Positions 25,921 to 34,341 of a DNA stretch of 64,000 nucleotides are shown here, piece by piece (positions within the stretch are counted from its first letter, which is position 1; every line of letters begins with the position of its first letter). The DNA comes from PALSA-555 sp963821325 (GTDB lineage: Bacteria; Actinomycetota; Acidimicrobiia; IMCC26256; PALSA-555). The translations under genes and the position numbers were made by a program. The notes beneath the pieces are model-generated. The model was given only the letters and a program-made list of their open reading frames with translations. It searched no databases and was not told the DNA's origin. The stretch lies in NCBI GenBank assembly GCA_963821325.1, contig CAWGDC010000006.1:1-64000 (forward strand), read 5' to 3'.

Positions 25921-26688
25921 TCAGTACCCGTAGCCCGTCGGCGGCGGCGAGGGCGGCGGCGATGGCGGAGGGGGCGGGGGTGGGGATGCCGGCGGGTTCG
26001 AGGTACCCCCCGCTGGCTGAGGTGGCGTCGCGCCCGACGAGCTCTGGTTCGACGAACCGGCCGGGGAGCCGCTGGGAGCGGCGGTCGTCGGCGGCGCCGT
26101 GGTGGCCGGCGCCGCGGTGTCGCCCGAGGCCTTGGTGGAGCTGCCGTCAGGGTGCAGCGCGTACCAGAGGCCAGCGACGCCTTCGCCGTTGGCGTCACCC
26201 GGGTGGGTGTCACCCGAGAAGCGGTACAGGGGCATGCCGTGGAAGGTCACCTGGAGCTTGCCGTCGGGGCGTTTCTCTGTCCCGAAGCCCTTGAGGCCCT
26301 TGGCCCCATGGACGGTCTTTTGGCCGTGGGGCACCAGGAGCGGCGGCCACTCGCTCGCACACGCGCTGACGCAGGCGATCGCGCCGGGCTTGTCGGCACC
26401 GAAGACATACAGGGTGAAGTGCTGGGCGCTGACCACGACGCTGCCCAGGCTCGCCACCGTGGCCGTCGTCACCAACACTGTGCTCTTGGCCTTCCCCGGC
26501 GCTACCGCCGGAACCCGCGGCGACGTCGCCGCGCCGGCCACGCCAACCCACGCCGACATCAGCGCGACCGCGGTGAGTCCGCCAATCGCCACCCGCCGGG
26601 CGCCCAGCAGCCGCGTCGCCGGCCTGGACCTGGCTGCGCTGCCACGCCTCACGGGTGCCCGCGCACCCCACGTCCCGAACAGCCTCAT
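25921..26688 (-). CDS. Secreted protein with Lipoprotein_15 repeats and Pro-rich tail
   Basis: 255 residues from ATG 26688. A signal peptide (ALMSAWVGVAGAA) precedes a pair of 'secreted repeat of unknown function' units (Lipoprotein_15, PF03640): LYVFGADKPGAIACVSACAS followed by EWPPLLVP, then LYRFSGDTHPGDANGEGVAG followed by LWYALHPDG. The Y-x-F/W-x-x-D and C-x(3)-C-x(2)-WPP pattern is characteristic. The C-terminus is a Ser/Thr stretch and a run of Pro residues ending in GYGY, probably wall-spanning. Related proteins in streptomycetes are membrane-linked with an unclear role in electron transfer or stress. Confidence 0.85.
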   Translation of the reverse strand: MRLFGTWGARAPVRRGSAARSRPATRLLGARRVAIGGLTAVALMSAWVGVAGAATSPRVPAVAPGKAKSTVLVTTATVASLGSVVVSAQHFTLYVFGADKPGAIACVSACASEWPPLLVPHGQKTVHGAKGLKGFGTEKRPDGKLQVTFHGMPLYRFSGDTHPGDANGEGVAGLWYALHPDGSSTKASGDTAAPATTAPPTTAAPSGSPAGSSNQSSSGATPPQPAGGTSNPPASPPPPPPPSPPPSPPPTGYGY

Positions 26689-27365
26689 GACCGTGTCCCT
26701 CCCGCTGTCGTCGGTTCCGACCCAGGTATACGGACGACCCGCGGCGACGGATTGCCCGTCCTCGTGGACCCGGGGCCATCCAGGGATCCGGCCCGTGCTC
26801 ACCGGCAGCGCGACTGGCCGAACCGGTCCCGTCGACCCGACGGGAGTCACGCTCATCCATCGCGTGGCGTCGACGTTCGACCGGCATCGTGAGTCTGACC
26901 ATCGAGCACGACGGGACGCCACGTACACGCCTCGTTCCCTCCACCGTGGGCTCGCGGCGCGAGACGAGGGGCCCGTCGTCGTGCCGTTGCTCGCCGAGGG
27001 GATCGATGCGTTCGTCGTGATCTTCTTCGCCGGGTCGGACGCTGAGCTTGCCTCCCGAGCCCACGGTTCCGAGCTGCTCGCCCAGTACCGAGCTCGGCCT
27101 GACCCGACCAGTCCGGAAGTGATCCGAGCGGCGATCGACCTGCCGAATCGCGCGGGGTGCTCGCACGGAGAGCGACCCGCCACGGCGCTCGGGCGGCTCC
27201 TGTCCCGATCGCACCGGTGCTCGAGGACCTGGGTTGGGGGGCACGCGGCGCCGGGTGGGTGTGCTCAGGTCGGTGAGCCGGGTGCAGCGGCACGGATACC
27301 TCGAAGCGTCTCAACCCGAGGTGAAGGCCTCGCTGGCGTCCGTCCTGGCGCACTTCCCCGCCGAC
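26689..27365. other. Intergenic stretch, no gene recognised
   Basis: About 680 bases without a credible gene. The frames on both strands are interrupted or have shadow composition. The right part leads into a broken SnoaL-like gene, so this may be decayed coding sequence. Confidence 0.4.
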
Positions 27366-27593
27366 AGCACCTGGTGACCAACACCGACATCCGGCTGGAC
27401 GGCAACCGGGCGACGAGCCGAGTTCTCCACCCCGATGGTGACGACCCGGCCCGACGGGTCGCGCGGGATCGTCTTCGTTGGTAGGGAGCACCACGACCGG
27501 CTGGTGCGCAGCCCGTCCGGGTGGCGCGTCACCGAGCCGATCGAGCAGTCGCTGTGGACCGACGGGGAGCTCCCAGCCGCGCCGCCCGGCTGA
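27366..27593 (+). pseudogene. SnoaL/NTF2-like protein, C-terminal remnant with frame break
   Basis: Two frames together read as the second half of a SnoaL-like protein: HLVTNTDIRLDGNRATSRVL in one frame, then MVTTRPDGSRGIVFVGREHH with DRLVRSPSGWRVTEPIEQS in the next, ending at TGA 27591. The 'HL-TN--I-LDGD-A---S' and 'Y-D-LVR---GWRI--R' patterns are characteristic of the family. The N-terminal half is not found upstream. A switch of frame at about 27443 is needed, so this is a truncated and frameshifted remnant. Confidence 0.7.
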
Positions 27594-27605
27594 TTCGTGG
27601 CTGAA

Positions 27606-28865
27606 TCAGTGGCAGGCGGCAGCGACCGCCTGCCCGGCGTCGAGGCGGTGGAACGCGAAGCCTGGGACGGCCGGGCCGGCATGGTTCACGAGCTCGCTCT
27701 GGACCTGGGCGGGGGTGAAGCTCGGGCACTCCTCCCTCACGAGCGCGGCGGCCGCGCTGACGAACGGGGCGGCCATCGACGTCCCGTCCAGGTACCCGTA
27801 GGCGGTGTCGGAGGGCGTCGACGGCGCGATGCAGCCGGTGTACGCGCAGGTCGAGAGGACGTCGACGCCGGGCGCGCCGAGGCTCACGTACGCGCCCCGG
27901 TTGGAGAACGAGGCCAGCGCACCAGTCCCCGGGTCGATGGCGGCCACGCCGATGACCTCGTTGCTGTACCCGGCCGGTGAGAACAGCTCACTGTTGGCGT
28001 CGTTGCCGGCCGCCGCGGCGATGACCACGCCCTCGTGGTGGGCGTCCGTCACCGCGGTCTGGATGACGCTGTCGCAGCCGGCCGCACCGAGGCTCAGGTT
28101 GATGACCTCGGCGCCGTGACTGGCCGCCCACTCGATGCCTTGTGCCACGCTCAGGGTGGACCCGGAACCGTCGGGGCCGAGGACCCGGACGGCCAGGATC
28201 GTCGCGTTCGGGGCGCCGCCGAGCCCGCCAGACGGGTCGTTGTCGGCGATGATGCCGGCGACGTGCGTGCCGTGCCCGAACGGGTCGCCGTGTCCGGGCA
28301 GCGACGGCGACACGGGCGTGCTGCCGCTGGCGTCGGTGAAGAAGTCGGGTCCGGCGATCACGTGGCCGACGAGCCCGGAGTGGTCGAGGTCCACGCCGCT
28401 GTCGACGACGGCGACCGTGATCCCGCGGCCGCTGTACCCGGAGATGTTCCAAGCCGGCGCGAAATCACCCCCAGGAGGGCCCTGGAGGCCCCACTGCAGC
28501 GAGAAGCTCGGGTACCCGCCCGTATTGACTGGCGGGTCGGACGTGGCCCGCACCACCTGGTTGGGCTCCACGGCCAGGACGGTCCCCGACCGCCCCAGCG
28601 ACGCCACGTCGGCGTTCTTGGCCGCTTCCGACGTGGCGGTGAACGAGGTGACCTCATGCGTCGGCGAGCCGTAGGGGGCGACGACGACGGCGTAGCTGAC
28701 CGGCGCCTGGACGGTGGGCGTGGGCTGGCTCGCGGCGTCGCAGCCGGTCGGCGCCGGCGGCGGGGAGGGGGGCGGGGGCGGCGCGACGGGTGCGCAGGCC
28801 GCGGCCGCGCCGACGAGGACCGCCACGCCCGCCATGACCAGGCCCGGACGGCCTCGTGACCACAT
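27606..28865 (-). CDS. Secreted subtilisin-like serine protease (S8), lipoprotein-type leader
   Basis: From ATG 28865, 419 residues (an upstream GTG or ATG up to 28928 is possible). The N-terminus has a hydrophobic segment ending in AAAACAPV, a lipobox-like site, and a Pro-rich linker. The S8 catalytic triad is complete: Asp in VAVVDSGVDLDH, His in GHGTHVAGIIAD, Ser in GTSMAAPFVSAAA; the oxyanion Asn is in AAAGNDANS. A YAVVVAPYGS... segment before the domain may be an inhibitor-type propeptide. Probably acts in the envelope; substrate unknown. Confidence 0.92.
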   Translation of the reverse strand: MWSRGRPGLVMAGVAVLVGAAAACAPVAPPPPPSPPPAPTGCDAASQPTPTVQAPVSYAVVVAPYGSPTHEVTSFTATSEAAKNADVASLGRSGTVLAVEPNQVVRATSDPPVNTGGYPSFSLQWGLQGPPGGDFAPAWNISGYSGRGITVAVVDSGVDLDHSGLVGHVIAGPDFFTDASGSTPVSPSLPGHGDPFGHGTHVAGIIADNDPSGGLGGAPNATILAVRVLGPDGSGSTLSVAQGIEWAASHGAEVINLSLGAAGCDSVIQTAVTDAHHEGVVIAAAAGNDANSELFSPAGYSNEVIGVAAIDPGTGALASFSNRGAYVSLGAPGVDVLSTCAYTGCIAPSTPSDTAYGYLDGTSMAAPFVSAAAALVREECPSFTPAQVQSELVNHAGPAVPGFAFHRLDAGQAVAAACH

Positions 28866-28986
28866 ACCCCAGCACGCTCCCTTGCGCTCGTCGGCCCAGG
28901 TCCCGGGCCGCACCCCGAGAGTCGTCACATGAGCCTGCCCGCTTGAGGCTACCGGGGGCGGGCACCGATCCCGCTACCCTGCCCCC

Positions 28987-29076
28987 ATGCCGAAGAAGTC
29001 GAAGAAGCGCCGGCTGCGAGCCCGTCGGAACAAAGCCAACCATGGCAAGCGCCCCAACGCCGGGCGGCGCAGCTAG
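28987..29076 (+). CDS. bL37-like small ribosomal protein (29 residues)
   Basis: The ATG at 28987 opens a 29-residue frame of almost pure Lys/Arg: MPKKSKKRRLRARRNKANH followed by GKRPNAGRRS. The core K-ANHGKRPN matches the tiny bL37 protein described in mycobacterial ribosome structures, which has a basic N-terminus and SKANHGKRPN-type core. The gene is likely leaderless: TACCCT lies at 28975-28980, a plausible -10 box just before the ATG, and no ribosome site is present. Its stop overlaps the stop of the converging membrane gene. It is too short for standard gene callers. Confidence 0.8.
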   Translation: MPKKSKKRRLRARRNKANHGKRPNAGRRS

Positions 29077-29563
29077 GCGGGCTGGTCCGCCCGCTCCTCC
29101 CGGGTGACCTCGGGCGTCTCGCGCCCGGCCGCGGCGCCCGGATCGGCCCGCACGACCGCCACGACGACCGCGGCGACCAGGATGGGAGAGGCGAGCGACC
29201 CCAGCTCGGCGACCCGATCGTCGGGGCTCACCGCCTGCAGGTTCAACGCGTGGGAGGCGAAGCGCGGCGCCGAGTGCACCAGCCGGGCCGACGCGGTGGC
29301 GACGGTGAGCGGCCGCGTGAGCCACACGACGGCGCAGCCACTGAGCACGGCCAGCGCGAGGTTCAAGTCCCCGACGTCGCGGGCGAGATGCTCGTTGTAC
29401 CGGCCGTCCGTCGCCGCCCAGTGTGCCCGAGGCCCGGGAAGTCCAACAAGGCCCGGGAAGTCCAACAAGAAGGAGCGGGGCGCGACCGACGCCCACACCC
29501 CGACGAACAGCCCGGTGACCACGAGATCCCGAGCGCGTTCCGGAGGGTGAGCCGCCCGCTCAT
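29073..29563 (-). CDS. Four-helix membrane protein of unknown function, one-base frame break
   Basis: ATG 29563 overlaps the epimerase-fragment stop (ATGA). The N-terminus MSGRLTLRNALG is one frame away from the rest, VVTGLFVGVWASVAPRSFLL and on; one base appears to be missing near 29525-29535. Four hydrophobic helices follow ('LALAVLSGCAVVWLT', 'ILVAAVVVAVV'), with RYNEHLARDVGDLNLA in the loop, typical of a small actinobacterial membrane family with a 'DFPG...W...GPYNEHL-RDVG' motif. A 19-base tandem duplication (29431-29468) lies inside the gene. Function unknown. Confidence 0.65.
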
Positions 29564-29880
29564 CGGGTCAGCGCACCGCGGGCCGTGCGGGCTTCGGCGA
29601 CCGACGCCCACCCCGTCGCCGCTTTGAACCGCGTGTAGGCGACGCGCTGGGAGGCCAGCAGCGCGTCCGCGGCCGGCCCGGCCGCCACCCGCACCAGGAA
29701 CGCCGGGATGGGCCGCAGGTGGGGCAGCCCGAACGCGGTCGCGATGGCGTCCCGGTAGTCGCGGCGGGTCAGCCGCTCGTCGTCCACGACGTTGTAGCGG
29801 CCGGCCGGCGCCCCGAGCGCGGCGACGACCGCGCCGGCGACGTCGTCACTGTGGATCGACACGCTCGCCGCGTTGGCGCG
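29560..29880 (-). pseudogene. NAD-dependent epimerase/dehydratase, C-terminal fragment
   Basis: The frame ending at 29560 reads SIHSDDVAGAVVAALGAPAG followed by RYNVVDDERLTRRDYRDAIA, the C-terminal third of an SDR-type epimerase (HxDDxAxAVVxAL and YNVVDDEPLTRRE). The NAD-binding N-terminal two-thirds, including any GxxGxxG, are missing: homology stops at about 29,880, where sequence unrelated to the family begins. This marks the left edge of the accessory region. Confidence 0.75.
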
Positions 29881-30200
29881 GCACCGTTCGGGTTCAGCTG
29901 GCTTCAGCCGGTAAGCGCCGTGCTCCGTGCAGCGAGCTTGGTGCCCCTGCCACGGGCGCGGCGGGTGAAGTTGTTGGAGTGTGGGTCCCAGGGCTGTTGC
30001 GCAGGTGGAGTCGCCGGGAATCGAGGCAGGAACACGCTGTCGTCACCAGCTGCGGGGAGGCTCTTGGGGAAGTCGACGCGGTTGGGCAGCCCAAAGGGTG
30101 GGGGCGGGCCGGCGGCGAGCGCCTCCCCCTCCCCGTCGCCGTCGTCACGAGCCAAGACCGAAATCCGCCGAAGGGCCGCCCAGGTGCTCGGGCGCTCAAG
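29881..30200. other. Junction region, no gene recognised
   Basis: About 320 bases between the truncated epimerase and the first CWB2 repeat block. A minus-strand frame (29904-30242) is open but has no recognisable domain and runs into the hairpin; I do not accept it as a gene. It probably includes the rearrangement point. Confidence 0.4.
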
Positions 30201-30214
30201 GGGGCCTGACGCGG

Positions 30215-30242
30215 GTGGAGGGGCCCCTGGGGGCCCCTCCAC
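30215..30242 (-). terminator. Perfect hairpin after CWB2 copy 1
   Basis: Stem GTGGAGGGGCCCC with matching GGGGCCCCTCCAC, adjacent to a GTCAGG..CGAG context shared by all three copies. It lies 24 bases after the stop at 30266. No T-run, as is common in GC-rich actinobacteria. Confidence 0.65.
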
Positions 30243-30265
30243 TCGGTCGAGCAGTTATTGCCTGG

Positions 30266-32859
30266 TTAGGCGCCGGCCGAGATGGCGTTCAGCGCCGCCT
30301 GGATGGTCGAGGCCGCCAACGCTGCGGGTCCACCGAAGGGCTGCAGCGTGTTCACCCTGCTGCCCGTGTGGGCGGCCGGGGTGATCGGGGTCACCAGGAT
30401 GGGGTCGATCCCGAACGGGCTGCCGGCCTCGTTGAAGAAGCTCGTCAGCGCCGCACCGAGGGTGTTGGGGTCCTCGGTCAACAGGATCGGCTCCGTGAAG
30501 CTGCCCGTCACCACACTCGAGGTGATCGCGTCAGCGTAGTAGTCACCCCGAGCCATCGCCGCGGTGAACGTGCACCCGACGCCGTTGGTGCAGTTGTCGG
30601 TGTTCCAGCCGAGCCCGTCGGGGTTGTGACCACCCGCAGCGAGGCTGAGCACCGGGCTCCCCGTCAGCGTTGAGGTCGCACCCGGGTAGCCGCCGAGCTC
30701 GAAGCGGGCGATCTGGGTGGAGGTGTCACTGGCGTCTTGACCCGCCAGGCGCACCACCGCGATGCCGTTCGCACCCAACGTCGTGTTGACCGCATCCGAG
30801 ATCGCCACCGGGCCACCCGGCTCGATGACCTGTTGGATCCCCAGATCCAACAGACCCGTGAGGGCCTGCGAACCCAGCCCACCGGGCGGGGTGATCAAGA
30901 TCGGCAGCCCAACGCTGCCAGCCCCCCAGTAGCTCATCGAGGAGACCGCCGCCGCGTCCTGGAAGCTCTGATCCGTCGCCAAGATCGCGGTGCGCACCGG
31001 CGTGGTCGGCAACGCCGCCCCCGCCCCATCCGTCGAGTCCTTGCCCGACGTGTTGTTGTACGGGTTCGAACCCAAACCGTTATAGAGCGGCACACCCGAG
31101 ATGTTCAGGGTCCGCACATACCCGGAGTTCACGAACGTCGACACGTCCTGGGCGGTGTCATCCGCGGTGGGACCCCAGATCCGCGTCACGTTCAAGGTCA
31201 ACGGGTTCGCTTCCGCGTCGGTGCGAGGCACCGACCCGCCGCACTGGAACTGCTGAGTCCCCGCCAGCGTGTTGGCCACCCCATTCGAGACGGCCAGGTT
31301 CCCACCCACGATGAACACACTCGAGACACCCTCTTGGGCGATCGCCTGCGCCGTGTAGAGCGACAGCGACCCGGTCGGGGTCAACAGGACCCCGGTGCGC
31401 AGATACGCCGCCAGGTAGCTCGCCGTCAGCGCGTCGGGCCAGTTCTGATCCGTCGCCAACACCACCGAGGAGCCCACATCATGCTGCGAGGCGCTCGGCG
31501 GGGCGTTGTTCGGCAGACAATTCGTGTGCGGCGTCGCCGGATAGCGGAACTCCAACGCCGCCACCGCCGTCTGATCCGCGTTCGACCCGAAGATCGGGGC
31601 GTTCACCGTGACCTGACCGATGGTGAACACCACCACCTGCCCGTAGTTCGTGGTGTCACCCAGACGGTTGACCTGGACCCCACCCGTGCAGGAGGTGTCG
31701 GTGCCGTTGATCTTCACGATCGCGACCACCGGACCGATCGTCGAGGACGAGTTCACCTCCAAGTTGTTGAACGTGAACACCGCTCCCGGGTCCGTCGTCG
31801 AGGACGTGGTCACCTGACCCGCCAACGTCGCCGTGCCACCACCACTCACCGGCCCCGCGGTCACCGCACCCGTACCACCCGACGCGGTGAACGTCGGGCC
31901 ACCCGCGGTCGACCACGTACTCCCACCCTGGAGCGTGAGGCACACATACCCGGCCGCACCCGAGGTCAGCTGGCCGAACTTGGTCTCATGAATCGCCACC
32001 GGGCTGATCGGCGCGTTGATCGCGTTCGGCTGCACCGACACCGGCGGCACATTCGCCGTCACGAACACGTTCTCCACCGACGCGTTCGGCACCGTGGCCA
32101 CCAACGGCACCTGCGTCGCCGGGTAGGTGGGGAGGACCCAACCCGTCGGGCTCGGCGCCGGGATCGTCACCGCCGACCCCGTACCAAACGTGTACGACGC
32201 CTGCACATTGATGTTCCCGGAGTTCGTGTCCGCACCCACCTGATAGCTGATGAACGGGATCGGCAACGCACACGTCGCGCCCGCCGCGATCCCCGGCGTG
32301 GCGTTGATGTTCGAGAACGTCAAGCGCAACACGTCGTTCAACCCCGACATGTTCGCCGGGTCCTGGGAGTACGTCCCCCACGTCGTGGTCACCTGCGGCA
32401 CCGTCGCGCCCGCATCCGTGCACTGCGCGCCGATCACCGCCGGCGGAGACGCACCCGCGAACGCCACGAAGTTCGCCGTCGCCGGCGTCGCGTTGCTGTT
32501 CTGACCCGACGCGGTCACGCCGTGCCGTTCGGGCTCACCGTGATGAAGATCGAGTCGTTCTGCTCCCAGCGCGTGACGGCGGCCCCACCAGCGGAGTCAC
32601 CCACGTTGAGGAGCATCCCCGCGGCCGGCCCCGTGGTCCCGCCCGCGATCTGCAGCTCGACGGCACCCGGCAACAAGCACAAGTCATGCAAGCCGAGGTC
32701 ACAGAACGTCGGCGGGGACGTGCCCACACCGTTCAACTGGTCAGCGCCGGCCGGGCTCGCAAACAACCCCGCGAACCCACCCGCCGTCGCCACCACCGAC
32801 AGGACCATCGCCCCAACCAACAAGCGACGGCCCCGCACAAAGCGCTTCAACACGTTCAC
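30266..32859 (-). CDS. CWB2-repeat surface protein, copy 1, one-base frame break near N-terminus
   Basis: A protein of about 863 residues, clearly a duplicate of the intact copy 3. GTG 32859 (MNVLKRFVRGRRLLVGAMV) starts a signal peptide ending near SPAGA. The N-terminal 110 residues are in a different frame from the rest: at about 32518 one C is missing compared with copy 2 (GGTCACCGCC), which produces a stop after SPNGTA. The rest is a beta-rich, Asn/Thr/Gly-rich region followed by three putative cell-wall-binding (CWB2, PF04122) units: 'VVLATDQNWPDALTASYLAA', 'AILATDQSFQDAAAVSSM', and 'MARGDYYADAITSSVVTG'. Likely attached to the cell surface. Expression may depend on the leader repeats. Confidence 0.85.
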
Positions 32860-32955
32860 AGAGCCTCCCGACTCAACAGCGACACAGACTCCGCCCCGCC
32901 GTCAGCGGAAGCGAAGTCAGCCTATATCGGGTACAACCCCAAAACGAGGGATCTT

Positions 32956-32987
32956 GTGACACCAACCCCCAAACCCCGTGACACCAA
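32956..32987 (-). promoter_or_regulatory. Paired direct repeats in the leader of CWB2 copy 1
   Basis: Two copies of TTGGTGTCAC (minus strand) 22 bases apart, about 100-130 bases before the start codon, same as at copies 2 and 3. Between them and the gene lies ATATAGG, conserved in all copies. Ribosome site GGGAGG precedes the GTG by about 8 bases. Confidence 0.6.
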
Positions 32988-33084
32988 AACCCCCCCAACC
33001 CCAACATCCCCACCCCGCACACCCCCCAACCTGACCAACCGCTGTCAACCCACCCGGCCCCGGGCCCCAACCCCACCACCCGGC

Positions 33085-33905
33085 GGCTGAACGCATCGAG
33101 GACACCAGCGAGATGCACCGTGTCCTCGTCGGTGGGGTGCTCGGTGACGTCCATCACCCAAGAGCCGGTCCGGGGCCCTCAGGGTCGGACTGGCGGCCGA
33201 CGAGAGCATCGCTGGGCAGCCAGCGGGATCCCGTGCGGGTGCAGCCCCGCCGGCGGCGCCGATGCGTCCTCTGGAGGCCCGCTTGGTGCATCCGGCGCTC
33301 GACCCGTTTGCGAGAGCAGCGAGTGCCCAGCCCCGAGCGCAGCTCGGCGTGCACCCGAGGCGAACCATACGAGCCCCGCGACATCCGATGGATATCCACG
33401 ATCGTGTTGGTGAGGAGCGCATTGGCCCCGTCACACTCGCTGAGGAAAAAGGCCGGCCACTGATAGAAGCCGGAAGTCCACACCCTTCATCACACGACAA
33501 CGGGTCGCGACTGGCAGGTCCGAGCAGCGCTCGGCGATGAAGGTGTAGATCGTTCTGGGAGGAGTTCTCCTGAGCGAAGAAGGCTGCCGCTTGAGGATCT
33601 CGACCTCCATCTTCGGCGATCCGCAACTCCCGTCGCAGCTGGCCGGAGCTCCGCCTGATCCGCGCTCGAGATGCGATCACGCCGACCGTCGTCGACATCG
33701 GCTTGGTGCAACCAGTTCCGCAGGCACGACTCCTCCCCAGATCGCTGGCGATCTGCGCGATGGGCTTCTCATGCATCCGAGCCAGCTCGACCGCCCGTCC
33801 ACGGAACTGCGGACGGTGGGGTCTGTGCATCGAGACATCCTCCCGAGACGGCTCTCATCGCCTCAGGCTCAGTGTCCGTCCACCCGGGGGAAACTCAGTC
33901 GTCGA
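33085..33905 (-). mobile_element. IS3-family element remnant, 3'-truncated, several frame breaks
   Basis: OrfA begins at ATG 33830: FRGRAVELARMHEKPIAQIA with a later LRRELRIAE...AAAFFAQEN, the usual IS3 leucine-zipper end. OrfB pieces follow in other frames: SGFYQW, then 'SRGSYGSPRVHAELRSGLG', RRRGCTRTG, and the start of the integrase core MDVTEHPTDEDTVHLAGVLD with AFSRRVVG. The element stops right there, next to the CWB2 leader, so the catalytic D-E end is lost. Ten or so frame changes are needed. A possible left end, GTTTCCCCCGGGTGGACACT, lies near 33880-33900. Confidence 0.8.
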
Positions 33906-34276
33906 GTGCAGCGCGCGGCGATGTTCTGTGCTCGAGCGGGGCTCGTGGTGCTGGTCGGTCGAGGCCGAGCTCTTGGTGGAATGCCGATCTCGTTCGGTGT
34001 CGGTGATCGCGGCGCCGGGCCTGGGTTGTCGCTAACGGGGCGTGTCGCGACGACGAGGCCATCGGGGCGGGTTCGTCGTGGAGCGTCGAGATGACGTTCG
34101 TGCAGCAGCGTTGCTCCTCGAAGGACAGCACTGCTCGGCGATATTCGTCACTGCTCGCCCCGGGGCGCACGCCACACGGGTAATCGGTGCGGTCAGAGCG
34201 CCTCGAGGCTCTCGCCTCGGTACACACCATCGCTGGGCAGGGCGGCGAGGCAGGGAACCCCTTCAGGACCGAGGCT
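33906..34276. other. Gap between IS3 remnant and repeat R2, nothing recognised
   Basis: About 370 bases with only shadow frames. No start with a ribosome site and no family resemblance found. Confidence 0.4.
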
Positions 34277-34290
34277 GGGGCCTGACGCGG

Positions 34291-34318
34291 GTGGAGGGGC
34301 CCCTGGGGGCCCCTCCAC
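34291..34318 (-). terminator. Perfect hairpin after CWB2 copy 2
   Basis: Same GTGGAGGGGCCCC / GGGGCCCCTCCAC stem as after copies 1 and 3. Confidence 0.65.
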
Positions 34319-34341
34319 CCGGTCGAGCAGTTCGTTGCTGG

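Larger units (their letters stand above)
30201..33083. repeat. Long direct repeat R1 (CWB2 gene copy 1 with flanks)
   Basis: Hairpin, gene and leader as one block. It is nearly base-for-base the same as 42959-45838 (R3) and more distantly the same as 34277-37137 (R2). R1 and R3 stay alike beyond the gene ends into the leader and then diverge. Confidence 0.9.

Noticed and set aside
29904..30242. Minus-strand 112-codon frame after the epimerase fragment
   Set aside because: No domain or ribosome site, and the frame starts inside the hairpin shared by the CWB2 copies.
30737..32959. Long plus-strand open frames (740-796 codons) across CWB2 copies 1 and 3
   Set aside because: They are Arg/His-rich and exactly antisense to the CWB2 genes; composition is a by-product of the codon pattern, and no family is recognised.
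32956..32987. Leader direct repeats as a CRISPR-like array
   Set aside because: Only two 10-base units with a conserved spacer at each site; no cas genes in the window. No CRISPR array was seen anywhere.
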